NCBI GenBank assembly: GCA_012959765.1
Contig: DUCO01000034.1
Span: 1-64,000, forward strand
Length of the DNA stretch: 64,000 bases
Reading direction: 5' to 3'
Source of the DNA: Dehalococcoidia bacterium
GTDB lineage: Bacteria; Chloroflexota; Dehalococcoidia; Lucifugimonadales; Lucifugimonadaceae
The notes beneath the pieces are model-generated. The model saw only the letters and a list, made by a program, of their open reading frames with translations. It was not told the DNA's origin and did no database searches. Every line of letters starts with the position of its first letter. Positions within the stretch are counted from its first letter, which is position 1. Below are positions 18,421-26,744 of this stretch, piece by piece. The translations under genes and the position numbers were made by a program.

Positions 18421-18577
18421 GGCATTGCGAGGAGGAACGACGTGGCAATCAGCGTTCAGCGCGAAACAACATCACGAATTGGCGAACCGCCGACCTGCCA
18501 GTATCACCTCTGGACAAAGCGCTGAAGTTAACTCCAAATGGTTACCGATTGCCACGTCGTTCCTCCTCGCAATGACA
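18421..18577. repeat. REP-like repeat, inverted pair (family A)
   Basis: Arm 1 (18421-18450) reads GGCATTGCGAGGAGG to ACGTGGCAATC; arm 2 (18548-18577) is the exact inverted form. TTCAGCGC and GCGCTGAA inside the arms also pair, so the 157-bp unit could fold as one long cruciform. It fills the gap between the MOSC and SDR genes. Confidence 0.85.
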
Positions 18578-18602
18578 AAGGCAACGCGGCTCCACCATCC
18601 AC

Positions 18603-19538
18603 CTAAAACCGCGACGAACCTCTACTCGAATCGAAGTGGGTCTTCAAATCTGGATTCGCCACGATGTAGTCCTTCGAATCCATCACAAGATTCTCCTGCA
18701 GCTGAACCGTCATACCACCATCTACCGCCAGCACCTGACCCGTGATAAACGATGCCTCGTTCGAACACAGGAACCCCACGGCGTTGGCGATATCTTCCGG
18801 CTCACCCGTTCGCCTCACCGGGTAGTGCAACTCAAACAGCCTGAACCCCGCATCGTCGCCGACCTCGTTCCAATTCGCGTTTCCTCGCTCTGTCACAATG
18901 TGACCTGGGGCGATTGCGTTAACCGTGATCCCAAGTGGCCCAAAGTCGATCGCCATCTGCTTCGTCAGGCCGATCACAGCAGCCTTCCCGGCGTTGTAAA
19001 TCAAAGACCGGGGAGCCTGGTGAAGTCCGTGAACCGACGACATATTCACGATACGTCCTACGTTGCGAGCGGGAGGATCACCATGCCGCCGACCAGCGCC
19101 AGTCCATTCCACCTGTTCGTAGTGTGGATCAGCTCCCGATTCTTCCATCGCAGGAACAGCAAACTTGGCACCGAGATACAGCGCACCCACAAGCAGGTCC
19201 ATTCCGGCGTGCCAGTTCTTGGACTCGACCTCGACCGCACTTCCCGCATTGCCGGCACCTGCATAGGCGTTTTGAACCAGCAGATCGAGTCGCCCAAACG
19301 TAGAAACAGCCGTTTCAACCATCTCCTCAGCCACCGATTCATCAGCAACATTCCCCGCCATGAACTCGGCTTTGCCACCTGATGCACGAATCTCATTGAC
19401 GGTGTTGACCCCGGCTGCTTCGTTCACATCGACGATCAAAACACCCGCGCCATCTGCCGCAAATCGACGAGCACACCCGCCGCCGATACCAAGCGCACCA
19501 CCCGTAACAATTGCACTTCGCCCATCAAATCTGCCCAT
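18603..19538 (-). CDS. Short-chain dehydrogenase/reductase
   Basis: Start placed at ATG 19538 (MGRFDGRSAIVTGG), preceded by GAAGG; the upstream 18 codons add no fold element. 311 residues, with the NAD(P) motif GGALGIGGGCARRFA, VDVNEAAG, NVADES and a NAYAG version of the NNAG motif. The catalytic Ser is in MSSVHGLHQ and Tyr-Lys in YNAGKAAVIG. PGHIVTERG and FITGQVLAVDGGM complete the fold. There is an insertion of about 25 residues (ADPHYEQVEWTGAGRRHGD) between the NAG strand and the catalytic Ser, and a longer C-terminal tail than usual. It is an NAD(P)-dependent alcohol/ketone oxidoreductase; substrate unknown. Confidence 0.85.
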   Translation of the reverse strand: MGRFDGRSAIVTGGALGIGGGCARRFAADGAGVLIVDVNEAAGVNTVNEIRASGGKAEFMAGNVADESVAEEMVETAVSTFGRLDLLVQNAYAGAGNAGSAVEVESKNWHAGMDLLVGALYLGAKFAVPAMEESGADPHYEQVEWTGAGRRHGDPPARNVGRIVNMSSVHGLHQAPRSLIYNAGKAAVIGLTKQMAIDFGPLGITVNAIAPGHIVTERGNANWNEVGDDAGFRLFELHYPVRRTGEPEDIANAVGFLCSNEASFITGQVLAVDGGMTVQLQENLVMDSKDYIVANPDLKTHFDSSRGSSRF

Positions 19539-19658
19539 TAGATCGCCTTCGATTCTGTAATTTGCCGCACGCCCATCGGTGATGCGGGTCATTGTTCCAG
19601 ACTTGGGCGTCGGATGTGAGACGTATAGACTGACAGTGACTCCGGTTCTTCTCCCGTG

Positions 19659-19690
19659 CCCTGAGCGAAATCATCGGAGTCGAAGGGTCT
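19659..19690. repeat. Dispersed repeat, family D
   Basis: CCCTGAGCGAAA to GGAGTCGAAGGGTCT, a version of the widespread intergenic element CCCTGAGCGAAGTCGAAGGG. Other copies are near 28.43 kb (inverted) and 44.09 kb (degenerate). The arms can fold back on themselves. Confidence 0.5.
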
Positions 19691-19826
19691 GGGGCCGGGT
19701 AGCGCACTCCGCCCAAAACGCTACAGTCGAAAATTTCTGGTTACTGGACCGAAATGTGGCGTAACCTGCGATCGTTCAATCAATTGGCATTTGGGAACCG
19801 ATCAACCAACCCACGGGAGCACACAC

Positions 19827-21419
19827 TTGGCGTTCGATGTAGTAATTCGAGGCGGAACCGTAGTCGATGGCACTGGTGCACCGCCAAAGAAAGCCGACAT
19901 AGGCATCACCGGCAAACGCATCGCGACCATCGGCGACATTCCTGCCACTGGCTCGGAAACCGCCAAAACCATCGACGCAAACGGTCTTCACATCTCGCCC
20001 GGATTCATCGACGTCCACTCCCACGCCGACGCAGCACTCCTCACCGATGGCCAGCACGCCAGCGGCATTCGTCAGGGTGTAACAACCGAAATCATTTCGC
20101 CCGACGGTCTCACTCTCGCTCCGCTCTCGCCAGAAAACTACAAGATGTACAGCTGGTACCTTTCTGGGATTCTCGGGATCGCCCCGCAAGACATCGATAT
20201 GTCGTCGATCGAAGCGGCACGCAAGAACTATCACCACAAAACTTCGTGCAACGTGGCGATCTTCGCGGGTCACGGCCCAATAAGGCTCGAAGCAGCCGGC
20301 ATGAACGATGTTCCGCTAACCGGCGACCGCCTGAATGCCGCGCAAACCCTCCTCAGAGAATCGCTTGAACAAGGCGCAGTAGGATTCGCCACCGGCCTGT
20401 CGTACTACCCGAACAGCTGGTCCGACACCGACGAACTCTGCGCGCTAATGGAGGTCGCCCGCGAATTCGACCGCCCAATGTCGATCCACCTTCGAAACCA
20501 CAACAAAGACCGCGCGTTCGGTGATGGCGGCGTACCAGAAGCACTCGAAGTCGCCCGCCGCACCGGAACAAAACTCCACTTCGAACACTTCCGCACCGAC
20601 GCCAAATCCGCCGGTCAAGTCGACCAGATCATGGAGCCGATCGACAAGGCAAAATCCGAAGGCCTCGACATCACGCTCGAAACCTATCCATACCCGGTCG
20701 GTTCGTCGTTCCCGCAGGCATTCTTCCCCGGCTACTTCCACGAAGGTGGACCCGAAGAGATGCTCCGAACCCTCAACGACGAAGACAAGCGAGCCGAACT
20801 CATTAGAAGAATGAGCGAGATTTCGTACACCGCTCCCGCAGGCAACGTCTGGACTCACATCAACTCGGAAAAGAACAAGCACCTCGAAGGCTGGCTGTTC
20901 GATGATGTCGCAACCGAGTGGGGCGTGAGCGTTGAGGAAATGATGGCCCGAATGATGGCCGAAGAGGCACTCGCCTGCGGCATGCGGGTAGCTCCTCCCG
21001 GGAACGTGACAATCTGGCGACAGGTCGAAGAAGACATCATGCAGTTGATGGCCCGACCCGACTACATGGTTGGGTCCGACTCGATTCCCGTTGGCGGCAT
21101 GCCACACCCCCGCGCCTATGGCTGCTTCGTGCGAATGGTCGGCCGATTACGCCGTCGATATTACTACCCGCTCGAACAGGTAGTACAACGAATGACCCAG
21201 AACCCGGCTGAAAGATTCGGCCTTACCGACCGCGGCGTTATCGCCGAAGGTAAATTCGCCGATCTCGTGATTTTCGACGAGCAAAAAATAACCGACCGCT
21301 CATCGTTCGAAGATCCCAAAGTCCACCCCGAAGGCGTGCCACACGTACTAGTGAACGGCAAATTAGCAGTAGAAAACGAAGCCGTAACCGGCGAACTCGC
21401 AGGCCAGGCAATTCCATAG
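19827..21419 (+). CDS. N-acyl-D-amino-acid deacylase family amidohydrolase
   Basis: Start set at TTG 19827 (LAFDVVIRGGTVVDGTG) because GGGAG lies 8 nt upstream and the family begins at this strand; 530 residues. Motifs: GLHISPGFIDVHSHAD (HxH metal site), GHGPIRLEA, GFATGLSYYP, MSIHLRNH, LHFEHFRTD, GSDSIPVGGMPHPRAYGCF and ERFGLTDRGVIAEGKFADLVIFD, which matches the D-aminoacylase/dihydroorotase-like fold. Family knowledge: zinc hydrolases removing acyl groups from N-acyl-D-amino acids. The specific acyl and amino acid partners cannot be read. It is transcribed alone, divergent from the SDR gene. Confidence 0.87.
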   Translation: MAFDVVIRGGTVVDGTGAPPKKADIGITGKRIATIGDIPATGSETAKTIDANGLHISPGFIDVHSHADAALLTDGQHASGIRQGVTTEIISPDGLTLAPLSPENYKMYSWYLSGILGIAPQDIDMSSIEAARKNYHHKTSCNVAIFAGHGPIRLEAAGMNDVPLTGDRLNAAQTLLRESLEQGAVGFATGLSYYPNSWSDTDELCALMEVAREFDRPMSIHLRNHNKDRAFGDGGVPEALEVARRTGTKLHFEHFRTDAKSAGQVDQIMEPIDKAKSEGLDITLETYPYPVGSSFPQAFFPGYFHEGGPEEMLRTLNDEDKRAELIRRMSEISYTAPAGNVWTHINSEKNKHLEGWLFDDVATEWGVSVEEMMARMMAEEALACGMRVAPPGNVTIWRQVEEDIMQLMARPDYMVGSDSIPVGGMPHPRAYGCFVRMVGRLRRRYYYPLEQVVQRMTQNPAERFGLTDRGVIAEGKFADLVIFDEQKITDRSSFEDPKVHPEGVPHVLVNGKLAVENEAVTGELAGQAIP

Positions 21420-21586
21420 GCCGTGTGCGCCCTTCACGCACGCGTGTAGTTCAGATCATGCGTCTATGTGCGTCACGAACAACACGCACCACTTATTAAT
21501 TACCAAATGACAACTTTGGTAACTTTGATTCGGATCGAACATGCCCGTACTCTAAGACTGGGCTGATAATCGACGATGTAAGAACT

Positions 21587-22153
21587 ATGCGTCGGGAAAG
21601 GTGTGTGCATCGCCTTCCAACTTTTTCCGCCTACCGCTCCACTTTTCTAGCACTAGCGATCCTCGGCGCCACCCTGCTATTCGGCTGCTCATCTGAACGA
21701 GACCCTGACTACCTCGACGTCAAACCGCGAACTCTTAATGTTGGCGACCCGATCATGCGAATCCGCAGCGGCGTAAACGATACGCCATTCGATGTCGATA
21801 TCTCCATCCTCGAATCTCTAGGAACTGTCAGCTACAGCGTTGACGATCCATACGAACTAACCGATGTTGAATATGAAGGAGTACTGCTCTCCGTTCTATT
21901 TGAACGATTTGGCGGCGCCGAATCAAAGTCGGTAACGACTCTTGCCATCGACGACGACACCCAGACAATTCCGAGAGATCACATCGGAAAATGGCCACTG
22001 TTGCTGGCTTTGAAGGCCAACGGGAGTTACTCACCACGCTCCCACCGTGGTCCTGTAATGATCATTTACCCGTACGACCAATATCCCGAACTAGACCCGA
22101 CGATCTACGATCCTTTCTGGGTTTGGCAGATATCTGATATGACGTTCAATTGA
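21587..22153 (+). CDS. Lipoprotein with sulfite-oxidase-like (SUOX-fold) domain lacking a Moco Cys
   Basis: 188 residues. A hydrophobic signal ends LFGC (lipobox). The rest resembles the small molybdopterin-oxidoreductase fold used as a ligand domain: YELTDVEYEGVLLSVLFERFG, VTTLAIDDDTQTIPRDHIGKWPLLLAL split by a loop, SPRSHRGPVMIIYPYDQ and FWVWQISDMTF. There is no Cys in the place of the Moco ligand, so it is unlikely to be an enzyme. Such stand-alone domains often accompany membrane sensors, and the next gene encodes the start of one. The assignment of the fold is by pattern, not search. Confidence 0.65.
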   Translation: MRRERCVHRLPTFSAYRSTFLALAILGATLLFGCSSERDPDYLDVKPRTLNVGDPIMRIRSGVNDTPFDVDISILESLGTVSYSVDDPYELTDVEYEGVLLSVLFERFGGAESKSVTTLAIDDDTQTIPRDHIGKWPLLLALKANGSYSPRSHRGPVMIIYPYDQYPELDPTIYDPFWVWQISDMTFN

Positions 22154-22201
22154 TAGCTCCGATCGCATGGGAATAATGCCACGCAAAAAGTAAAGCGCTT
22201 C

Positions 22202-22606
22202 GTGCGCAGGCAATTCAAGCTCTCGTTACAGGACAAAGTTTCGATCGTTGCCTTCTTGTTGTTCCTATCGGTTGTCGCCGCGTCTATCATCTCGATCACA
22301 CTAACGAGGTCGTCTCTGAGCGACTTTCGCCAATCCGTTTTCTCCAACGTTTCGACCAGTAACGACACAGCTCTATCGAGCGCTATGGTCGCGTTCATGC
22401 TCACTCGGTACATTCATGGAGAGGATGTTGAAGACCAACTTCTGATCAGAATCGATGTCCTCAATACCCAGATGAACATCGCAAAGACCAAATTTCCTGA
22501 TGCCCCGGGCAATTTCACCGCCGAATCCATGGAAAATTGGAGCATAGCGAAAGAAGGACTTGAGTTGGTTATTGCAGGAAGCAGGGATCCAGAGCTCATC
22601 GATTGA
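22202..22606 (+). pseudogene. Truncated membrane sensor (N-terminal part only)
   Basis: 134 codons from GTG 22202. One transmembrane helix (VSIVAFLLFLSVVAASIIS, about residues 13-31) is followed by an extracytoplasmic helical region (STSNDTALSSAMVAFMLTR, MNIAKTKFPDAPGNFTAES). It stops at TGA 22604-22606 just where a second helix and a HAMP/kinase/GGDEF output domain would be expected. Following DNA shows no continuation in any frame before the VOC gene's terminator at 22.66 kb. I read it as the remnant of a sensor whose ligand protein is the preceding lipoprotein. A genuine short protein cannot be excluded. Confidence 0.5.
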
Positions 22607-22659
22607 CCATCCAGCAGTACCACCCCACAAACCAGCCATCACCCACCAACCTCGCAGAA

Positions 22660-22675
22660 AATGTGGCATTGCCAC
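22660..22675 (-). terminator. Terminator of the VOC gene
   Basis: On the minus strand GTGGC-AAT-GCCAC directly follows the TAG stop and is followed by ATTTTCT. It is a variant of the recurrent terminator with the two inner base pairs exchanged. Confidence 0.7.
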
Positions 22676-23065
22676 CTACTCGCGGTGGATTAGTTCGATT
22701 CGAATGTCCCCTGGCGCTGAGATGAACGCAATCGATACACCACCGCCGTTGTTGATCGGGCCTTCCTTGTGTTCGGCGCCCATAGCGACCAACCGAGCAA
22801 TATCAGCATCCATGTCGTCAGTATCGAACCCGAAATGCTCAAGACCATAGTGCGGGTTCGCATCTGCAGGGCCGAGCACCTCATCGGTTCGCTCCGACGA
22901 AATGTTGATCGCAAGACCGCCCTCAGTCTTGGTCACGATGAACCGGTCGCCAACAGGGCGCTCCGTGTCTGACATGATCTCGACGTTGAACGCCTCGACG
23001 AACCAATCGGCAGTCTTTTTCGGATCGCTGGACTTCAGGTGAATGTGATTTACGTTGAACGGCAT
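22676..23065 (-). CDS. VOC (glyoxalase/dioxygenase) superfamily protein
   Basis: Start at ATG 23065 (MPFNVNHIHLKSSDPKK); a longer frame from 23164 adds unrelated sequence. 129 residues, a single VOC module with two beta-alpha-beta-beta-beta units. The metal-site candidates are His in NHIHLKSSD, His in HYGLEHFGFDTDD and Glu in IRIELIHRE. The family includes glyoxalase I, ring-cleavage dioxygenases and antibiotic-binding proteins; this member's substrate is not known. It is transcribed toward the truncated sensor, and ends in a strong terminator. Confidence 0.85.
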   Translation of the reverse strand: MPFNVNHIHLKSSDPKKTADWFVEAFNVEIMSDTERPVGDRFIVTKTEGGLAINISSERTDEVLGPADANPHYGLEHFGFDTDDMDADIARLVAMGAEHKEGPINNGGGVSIAFISAPGDIRIELIHRE

Positions 23066-23223
23066 GCTGTTTCTCGCTCTGGGATTTCGTACGAATTTAG
23101 TAATTGAAAATCGACTGCCGAGGCTACGTTCAAAGATCGCGCCCGTCAACGAAAATATCGGCAACTCCCGCCTTTTTCGCAGAAGGAAGCCAACAGAGGA
23201 GCGTCGCTATACTGCGAACTCGT

Positions 23224-23727
23224 GTGATCAAAGTTCGCCAGATCCTACAAACCGACGCTGAAGCCGTTCGAGCGCTCGACTCGAGCATTCAGGGCGATGA
23301 TCGCTCGGCGACATGGGACACATACGTCGAACGACTGCTATCGATCATCGAACTCGACTGGCTGCAATACCCGCCCTGGGGTTGCTTTGTCGCCATCGAC
23401 GAATCCGATGGACTCGTAGGGTTCCTGCTTTCCGAGCGACAAACAACTGCCTACGGCCTACCGCCCGGGGCTCGAATTGTTGCAATGGCCGTCGAGTCTT
23501 CAAAACGACGAAGCGGAATCGGCAGGCTTCTTCTCGAAGCGCTGGAAGCCCAGGCACGCACCGAAGGCATTGAGCAGATTTACTCGGTGCTACTGGCAGA
23601 GGACGACCGAGACTCCAGTTTCTTAGAATCGGCAGGCTTCAACGCATCCGACCTCAAGATCTACTCGAAGCAATTTGACGTCATCAAGTACTTAACCCCC
23701 GCTCCCGGCGGGAGAGGGTTGGGGTGA
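23224..23727 (+). CDS. GNAT-family N-acetyltransferase
   Basis: About 167 residues from GTG 23224 (VIKVRQILQTDAEAV). The acetyl-CoA motif is VAMAVESSKRRSGIGRLLLEALEAQ (split here across residues 95-119), followed by IYSVLLAEDDRDSSFLESAGF, the GNAT motif B. The start is unsure because no clear ribosome-binding site is present. Its last residues (LTPAPGGRGLG) are encoded by a dispersed repeat, so the natural C-terminus has been replaced or extended by the repeat. Target amine unknown. Confidence 0.78.
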   Translation: MIKVRQILQTDAEAVRALDSSIQGDDRSATWDTYVERLLSIIELDWLQYPPWGCFVAIDESDGLVGFLLSERQTTAYGLPPGARIVAMAVESSKRRSGIGRLLLEALEAQARTEGIEQIYSVLLAEDDRDSSFLESAGFNASDLKIYSKQFDVIKYLTPAPGGRGLG

Positions 23728-23730
23728 GGG
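23701..23730. repeat. Dispersed repeat, family C (overlaps end of GNAT gene)
   Basis: GCTCCCGGCGGGAGAGGGTT followed by GGGGTGAGGG. A second copy lies at 33903-33940 (CCTTCTCCCTGTGGGAGAAG then GTTGGGATGAGGGTG). Each contains a CTCCC/GGGAG hairpin. Confidence 0.6.
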
Positions 23731-23770
23731 AGAAGCGGCTACTCAGCCAACAGCTATCCAAAAAGCCAAC

Positions 23771-23798
23771 TGTCATCCTGAATTCATTTTCAGTATCT
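23771..23798. repeat. Dispersed repeat, family B
   Basis: TGTCATCCTGAATTCATTTT then CAGTATCT, in the 103-base gap between the convergent GNAT and IMPase-like genes. Confidence 0.55.
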
Positions 23799-23830
23799 AA
23801 AACCCGACCACACTCGACAACTCCGTTTTT

Positions 23831-24637
23831 CTAGCGGGAGCCCATCGCGTCAATCAGCTGCTCATGAATCACCGGCCACCCAATCACCACCACCGGCAGT
23901 TCATCATCGTTCGACCAGTCGATCGCCTCACCGAGACCGTTAGTCACCTTCAGCCCAAGCTCGCCAGCGATCATCGCACCTGCAGCAAAGTGCACCGGGT
24001 CGACCCCGTAGTACGCGCCGCCCGGAAGCCGACCCAAACACATCAGCCCAACCGGATACGCAATCGAAGAAAACGTGTTGATCTGGCTTACCGAGGGAAT
24101 CCACTCCAACCCCGATACAAGCATCTTCTGCCACTCGTCGGGACCATCAATTTCAAGATTAATAGCCGATTCAGAAATCTTCGAGCGGGGCGAGTTCGAC
24201 TGTAACGCCTCCCCGTTTAGCAGCACTCCACCACCCCGCGTAGCGGAAAGACGCACGCCTAGTGAAGGTAACGGCAATGAAGCCGCCAACAGCTCGCCGT
24301 CTTGACGCAGCGCAATGTTCACTCCCCAGTGATCCATACCCATGCTGAACGGCACAGTGCCGCAAAGAGGGTCGACAAGCCACGTCAGCGAATCGTCCCC
24401 AGAAAGAACAGTTTCGCTTTCCTCCGATAGAATCCTACCCGGCGCTCCAGCAGCCTTTAGCGCCTCGGCAATCGCTTTATCACTCGTCAGATCGGCATCC
24501 GTTACCAGTTCGTTGGGCGACTTGTAAAACGTGTCGAGCGGGTCGGAGTTGTCGGGCCTGAATCGTGCGAGAAGAACCTCGCTTGCAGCTGCGGCTGCCG
24601 AGTCCGCGGCTCGCAGAATCTGCTGAATATCAAGCAT
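23831..24637 (-). CDS. Inositol-monophosphatase-like protein with altered metal ligands
   Basis: 268 residues from ATG 24637 (MLDIQQILRAAD); a TTG at 24658 would add seven residues. The fold markers are ELVTDADLTSDKAI, RILSEESE (metal Glu) and WLVDPLCGTVPFSMGMDHW, where the family has WxxDPxDGTxNF. The second metal-binding Asp is therefore a Cys here. At the C-terminal site, YYGVDPVHFAAGAMIAGELG lacks the canonical WD before AAG. The first Asp (DP) and the EE pair remain. So the fold is clear but phosphatase activity may be lost or changed. Possible substrates for the family are inositol phosphate, PAP and fructose bisphosphate. Confidence 0.8.
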   Translation of the reverse strand: MLDIQQILRAADSAAAAASEVLLARFRPDNSDPLDTFYKSPNELVTDADLTSDKAIAEALKAAGAPGRILSEESETVLSGDDSLTWLVDPLCGTVPFSMGMDHWGVNIALRQDGELLAASLPLPSLGVRLSATRGGGVLLNGEALQSNSPRSKISESAINLEIDGPDEWQKMLVSGLEWIPSVSQINTFSSIAYPVGLMCLGRLPGGAYYGVDPVHFAAGAMIAGELGLKVTNGLGEAIDWSNDDELPVVVIGWPVIHEQLIDAMGSR

Positions 24638-24685
24638 GTTTTCAGATCGATTGGCCAATTAGAAAAGTCCATAAAATTCGAGAAT

Positions 24686-26053
24686 CTACCGCACAGATGC
24701 ACTGGCAGGAACCATCGATTTTACTTTCGAAATCACTCGGCGAGTGTTCTCGGCCATGTAGTTTGTGAGCAGTTCGCTCGCGAGATTCGCCGACCCGCCA
24801 TCAATGTACTCTCGCCCTTTTCGCGCCACTTCATATGCCGAATCAAACAGCTCATTCTGCAAAACAGCCAGCTCGCCCCTAATCTGATGCCGGGCGTCTG
24901 CTCCGGCCTTCAGCCCGTAGTGCGTCAGCCGATAGAAATCCCACCACGGGCTGTCGCTACTCGAAGCTTGCCCGCCAATTGCCAGCGAAGCCGGTATGTC
25001 ACCTTCGATAAACATCGGGGTGAATACAGTCATACACGGCGAGTACATACCGGTCCAGTAGACAGGCAGCCGCTCTCCGGTCGAACACAGATCAGCAACA
25101 AGACTCGCGGTTGAAGCACCCCGCGAATCGCCAGTAGTGCGGTGAATACAGATCGAAGCTTCAGACCCCACATCAACGACATGGTCTTCGCCAGGATTCG
25201 CACCATCCGAATGATCAGTAAGCACCTGCATCATCGAACGCACATCCAACTGGCCCGTTCCACCTCCCAGCATGGCGTCTGATCGACACTGTCTCGTCGT
25301 TCCGCTGTCCGAATTCGCCGAATCGCCAAACGCACCCGCAAAGCTAAATCCTTCGCCAAACCCCATCTCAAATAGACCCATCCGAGTCGCCTGAGACTTT
25401 GCACCAGCAGACACCCGATCGGCATTTTTTCCGATCTGACCAACATTGGAAATCGACTGAAAACCATCGACCTGTTTCACAGCCCATTCGTGTCCAACAC
25501 ACTCAACCACATACGCGGAAACAGGATCGGCGATCAGGTAGATATTGTCGTAAGTCCGAACACCCACGTCGTTCGAAAACTTGCCCTGCCCATGCTCGGA
25601 AACAAGCCCTGTGATCACATCGACCGCTTCTTCAGCCGATTTTGAACGCTCCAACCCGAGCCGCAAAACCTCCATGCCGACCAGCTTCGGCGAATCGACT
25701 TCTGGCAGTAACGAAGGCAATGCCTCGTTGCCAATCACGACCTGATGCTCGTTGAACCCGTGCTCATACCCCGCACACCAGTACGGCTTCGAACCAACGT
25801 GGCGATACGTTTGGGGCACCTGTGGCACATCGACAAACTGCGTGCCCGAGAACTCGCCAGCAGAATGCGAAGTGGAAGCGGGAACCAACACCAGCGGCTG
25901 CGCTTCTTCCTGCGGCCGGTCGCTATTTTTAGCAAAAACGGTGTTGCCGCCACGAGTATCACCCGTCATTGCAACCATGGTGTCGCACGACTCGATCCAG
26001 TCGTTGTCGGGCCAATCGCCATCAGGACGTAATTTGATCGATCGGGTGCTCAC
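24686..26053 (-). CDS. Secernin/C69-like Ntn-hydrolase
   Basis: 455 residues from GTG 26053, with GAGG upstream. The likely nucleophile is Cys23 in WIESCDTMVAM, followed by GGNTVFAKNSDRPQEEAQ, which matches the secernin/dipeptidase C69 pattern; the extension before the Cys could be a propeptide or simply a leader. Other family-like blocks are WCAGYEHGFNEHQVVIGNEA, GLERSKSAEEAVDVI, NIYLIADPVSAYVVE and ASICIHRT. No signal peptide is evident, so it is probably cytoplasmic. Family knowledge: Ntn hydrolases that cleave dipeptides or amides. Substrate unknown. Confidence 0.85.
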   Translation of the reverse strand: MSTRSIKLRPDGDWPDNDWIESCDTMVAMTGDTRGGNTVFAKNSDRPQEEAQPLVLVPASTSHSAGEFSGTQFVDVPQVPQTYRHVGSKPYWCAGYEHGFNEHQVVIGNEALPSLLPEVDSPKLVGMEVLRLGLERSKSAEEAVDVITGLVSEHGQGKFSNDVGVRTYDNIYLIADPVSAYVVECVGHEWAVKQVDGFQSISNVGQIGKNADRVSAGAKSQATRMGLFEMGFGEGFSFAGAFGDSANSDSGTTRQCRSDAMLGGGTGQLDVRSMMQVLTDHSDGANPGEDHVVDVGSEASICIHRTTGDSRGASTASLVADLCSTGERLPVYWTGMYSPCMTVFTPMFIEGDIPASLAIGGQASSSDSPWWDFYRLTHYGLKAGADARHQIRGELAVLQNELFDSAYEVARKGREYIDGGSANLASELLTNYMAENTRRVISKVKSMVPASASVR

Positions 26054-26237
26054 GTTTTCGCCTCTATTTCAGCGTTATAGCCGATTACTAAGTTCAAAAA
26101 AATGCTTTCCAGCACAGCGGAATCTTACATGCCCCCATCGTGAAGCATCACAGATTTCCAGTGCAACTCGACATATGTTGGAACAAGTCGTTTCAGGGCT
26201 GGAAACGTTTCAACACCAAAAAACTCGAGGCAGCCCT

Positions 26238-26645
26238 ATGACTTTGGCTACAGTCAAATACGGAATTATTGTAAAAACCATACTTGAGTTCGTTCAGGCA
26301 GTCGAAACTGTCACCGAAGCCCTGGAAAAAGAAGGTTTTGGGATTCTCACCCAGATCGACGTTCAGGCCACTCTGAAAACAAAGCTAGATATCGACCGCC
26401 CCAAATACATGATCCTCGGTGCATGCAACCCGCAACTGGCCAACACCGTACTCAACGCCGAACCCTGGGTCGGAATACTTTTGCCGTGCAACGTGATTGT
26501 GCAAGAACTCGAAGGCGGAACACAAATCGGCTTCATGGATCCAGAGCTTATTCACCGCGAAACAGCCAATTCTGCTGTAGTTGATAGCGCGTGTGACGCC
26601 AAAGAACGCCTTATTCGAGTCGCAAATAGCCTCTCTGACCAGTAA
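26238..26645 (+). CDS. DUF302 protein
   Basis: 135 residues from ATG 26238, with GAGG 9 nt upstream; the longer frame upstream is antisense to the secernin gene and rejected. DUF302 features are ETVTEALEKEGFGILTQIDV, YMILGACNPQLANTVL and IGILLPCNVIV-like segments (here VGILLPCNVIVQELEGG). Stand-alone DUF302 proteins are small cytoplasmic proteins often found beside sulfur-oxidation or thiol-transfer genes. Here it precedes, by 99 nt, a sulfide:quinone-reductase-like flavoprotein on the same strand, which supports a link to sulfide handling (inference). Confidence 0.87.
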   Translation: MTLATVKYGIIVKTILEFVQAVETVTEALEKEGFGILTQIDVQATLKTKLDIDRPKYMILGACNPQLANTVLNAEPWVGILLPCNVIVQELEGGTQIGFMDPELIHRETANSAVVDSACDAKERLIRVANSLSDQ

Positions 26646-26744
26646 ATTGCCACACCGACGGCATGAAAACCGGTAACCTTCCGCCCGCAGATAAAGTTAT
26701 TGGTTTTGGTGCAAACGCGCGCCAGCCCGGGGGCAGTGACAAAA

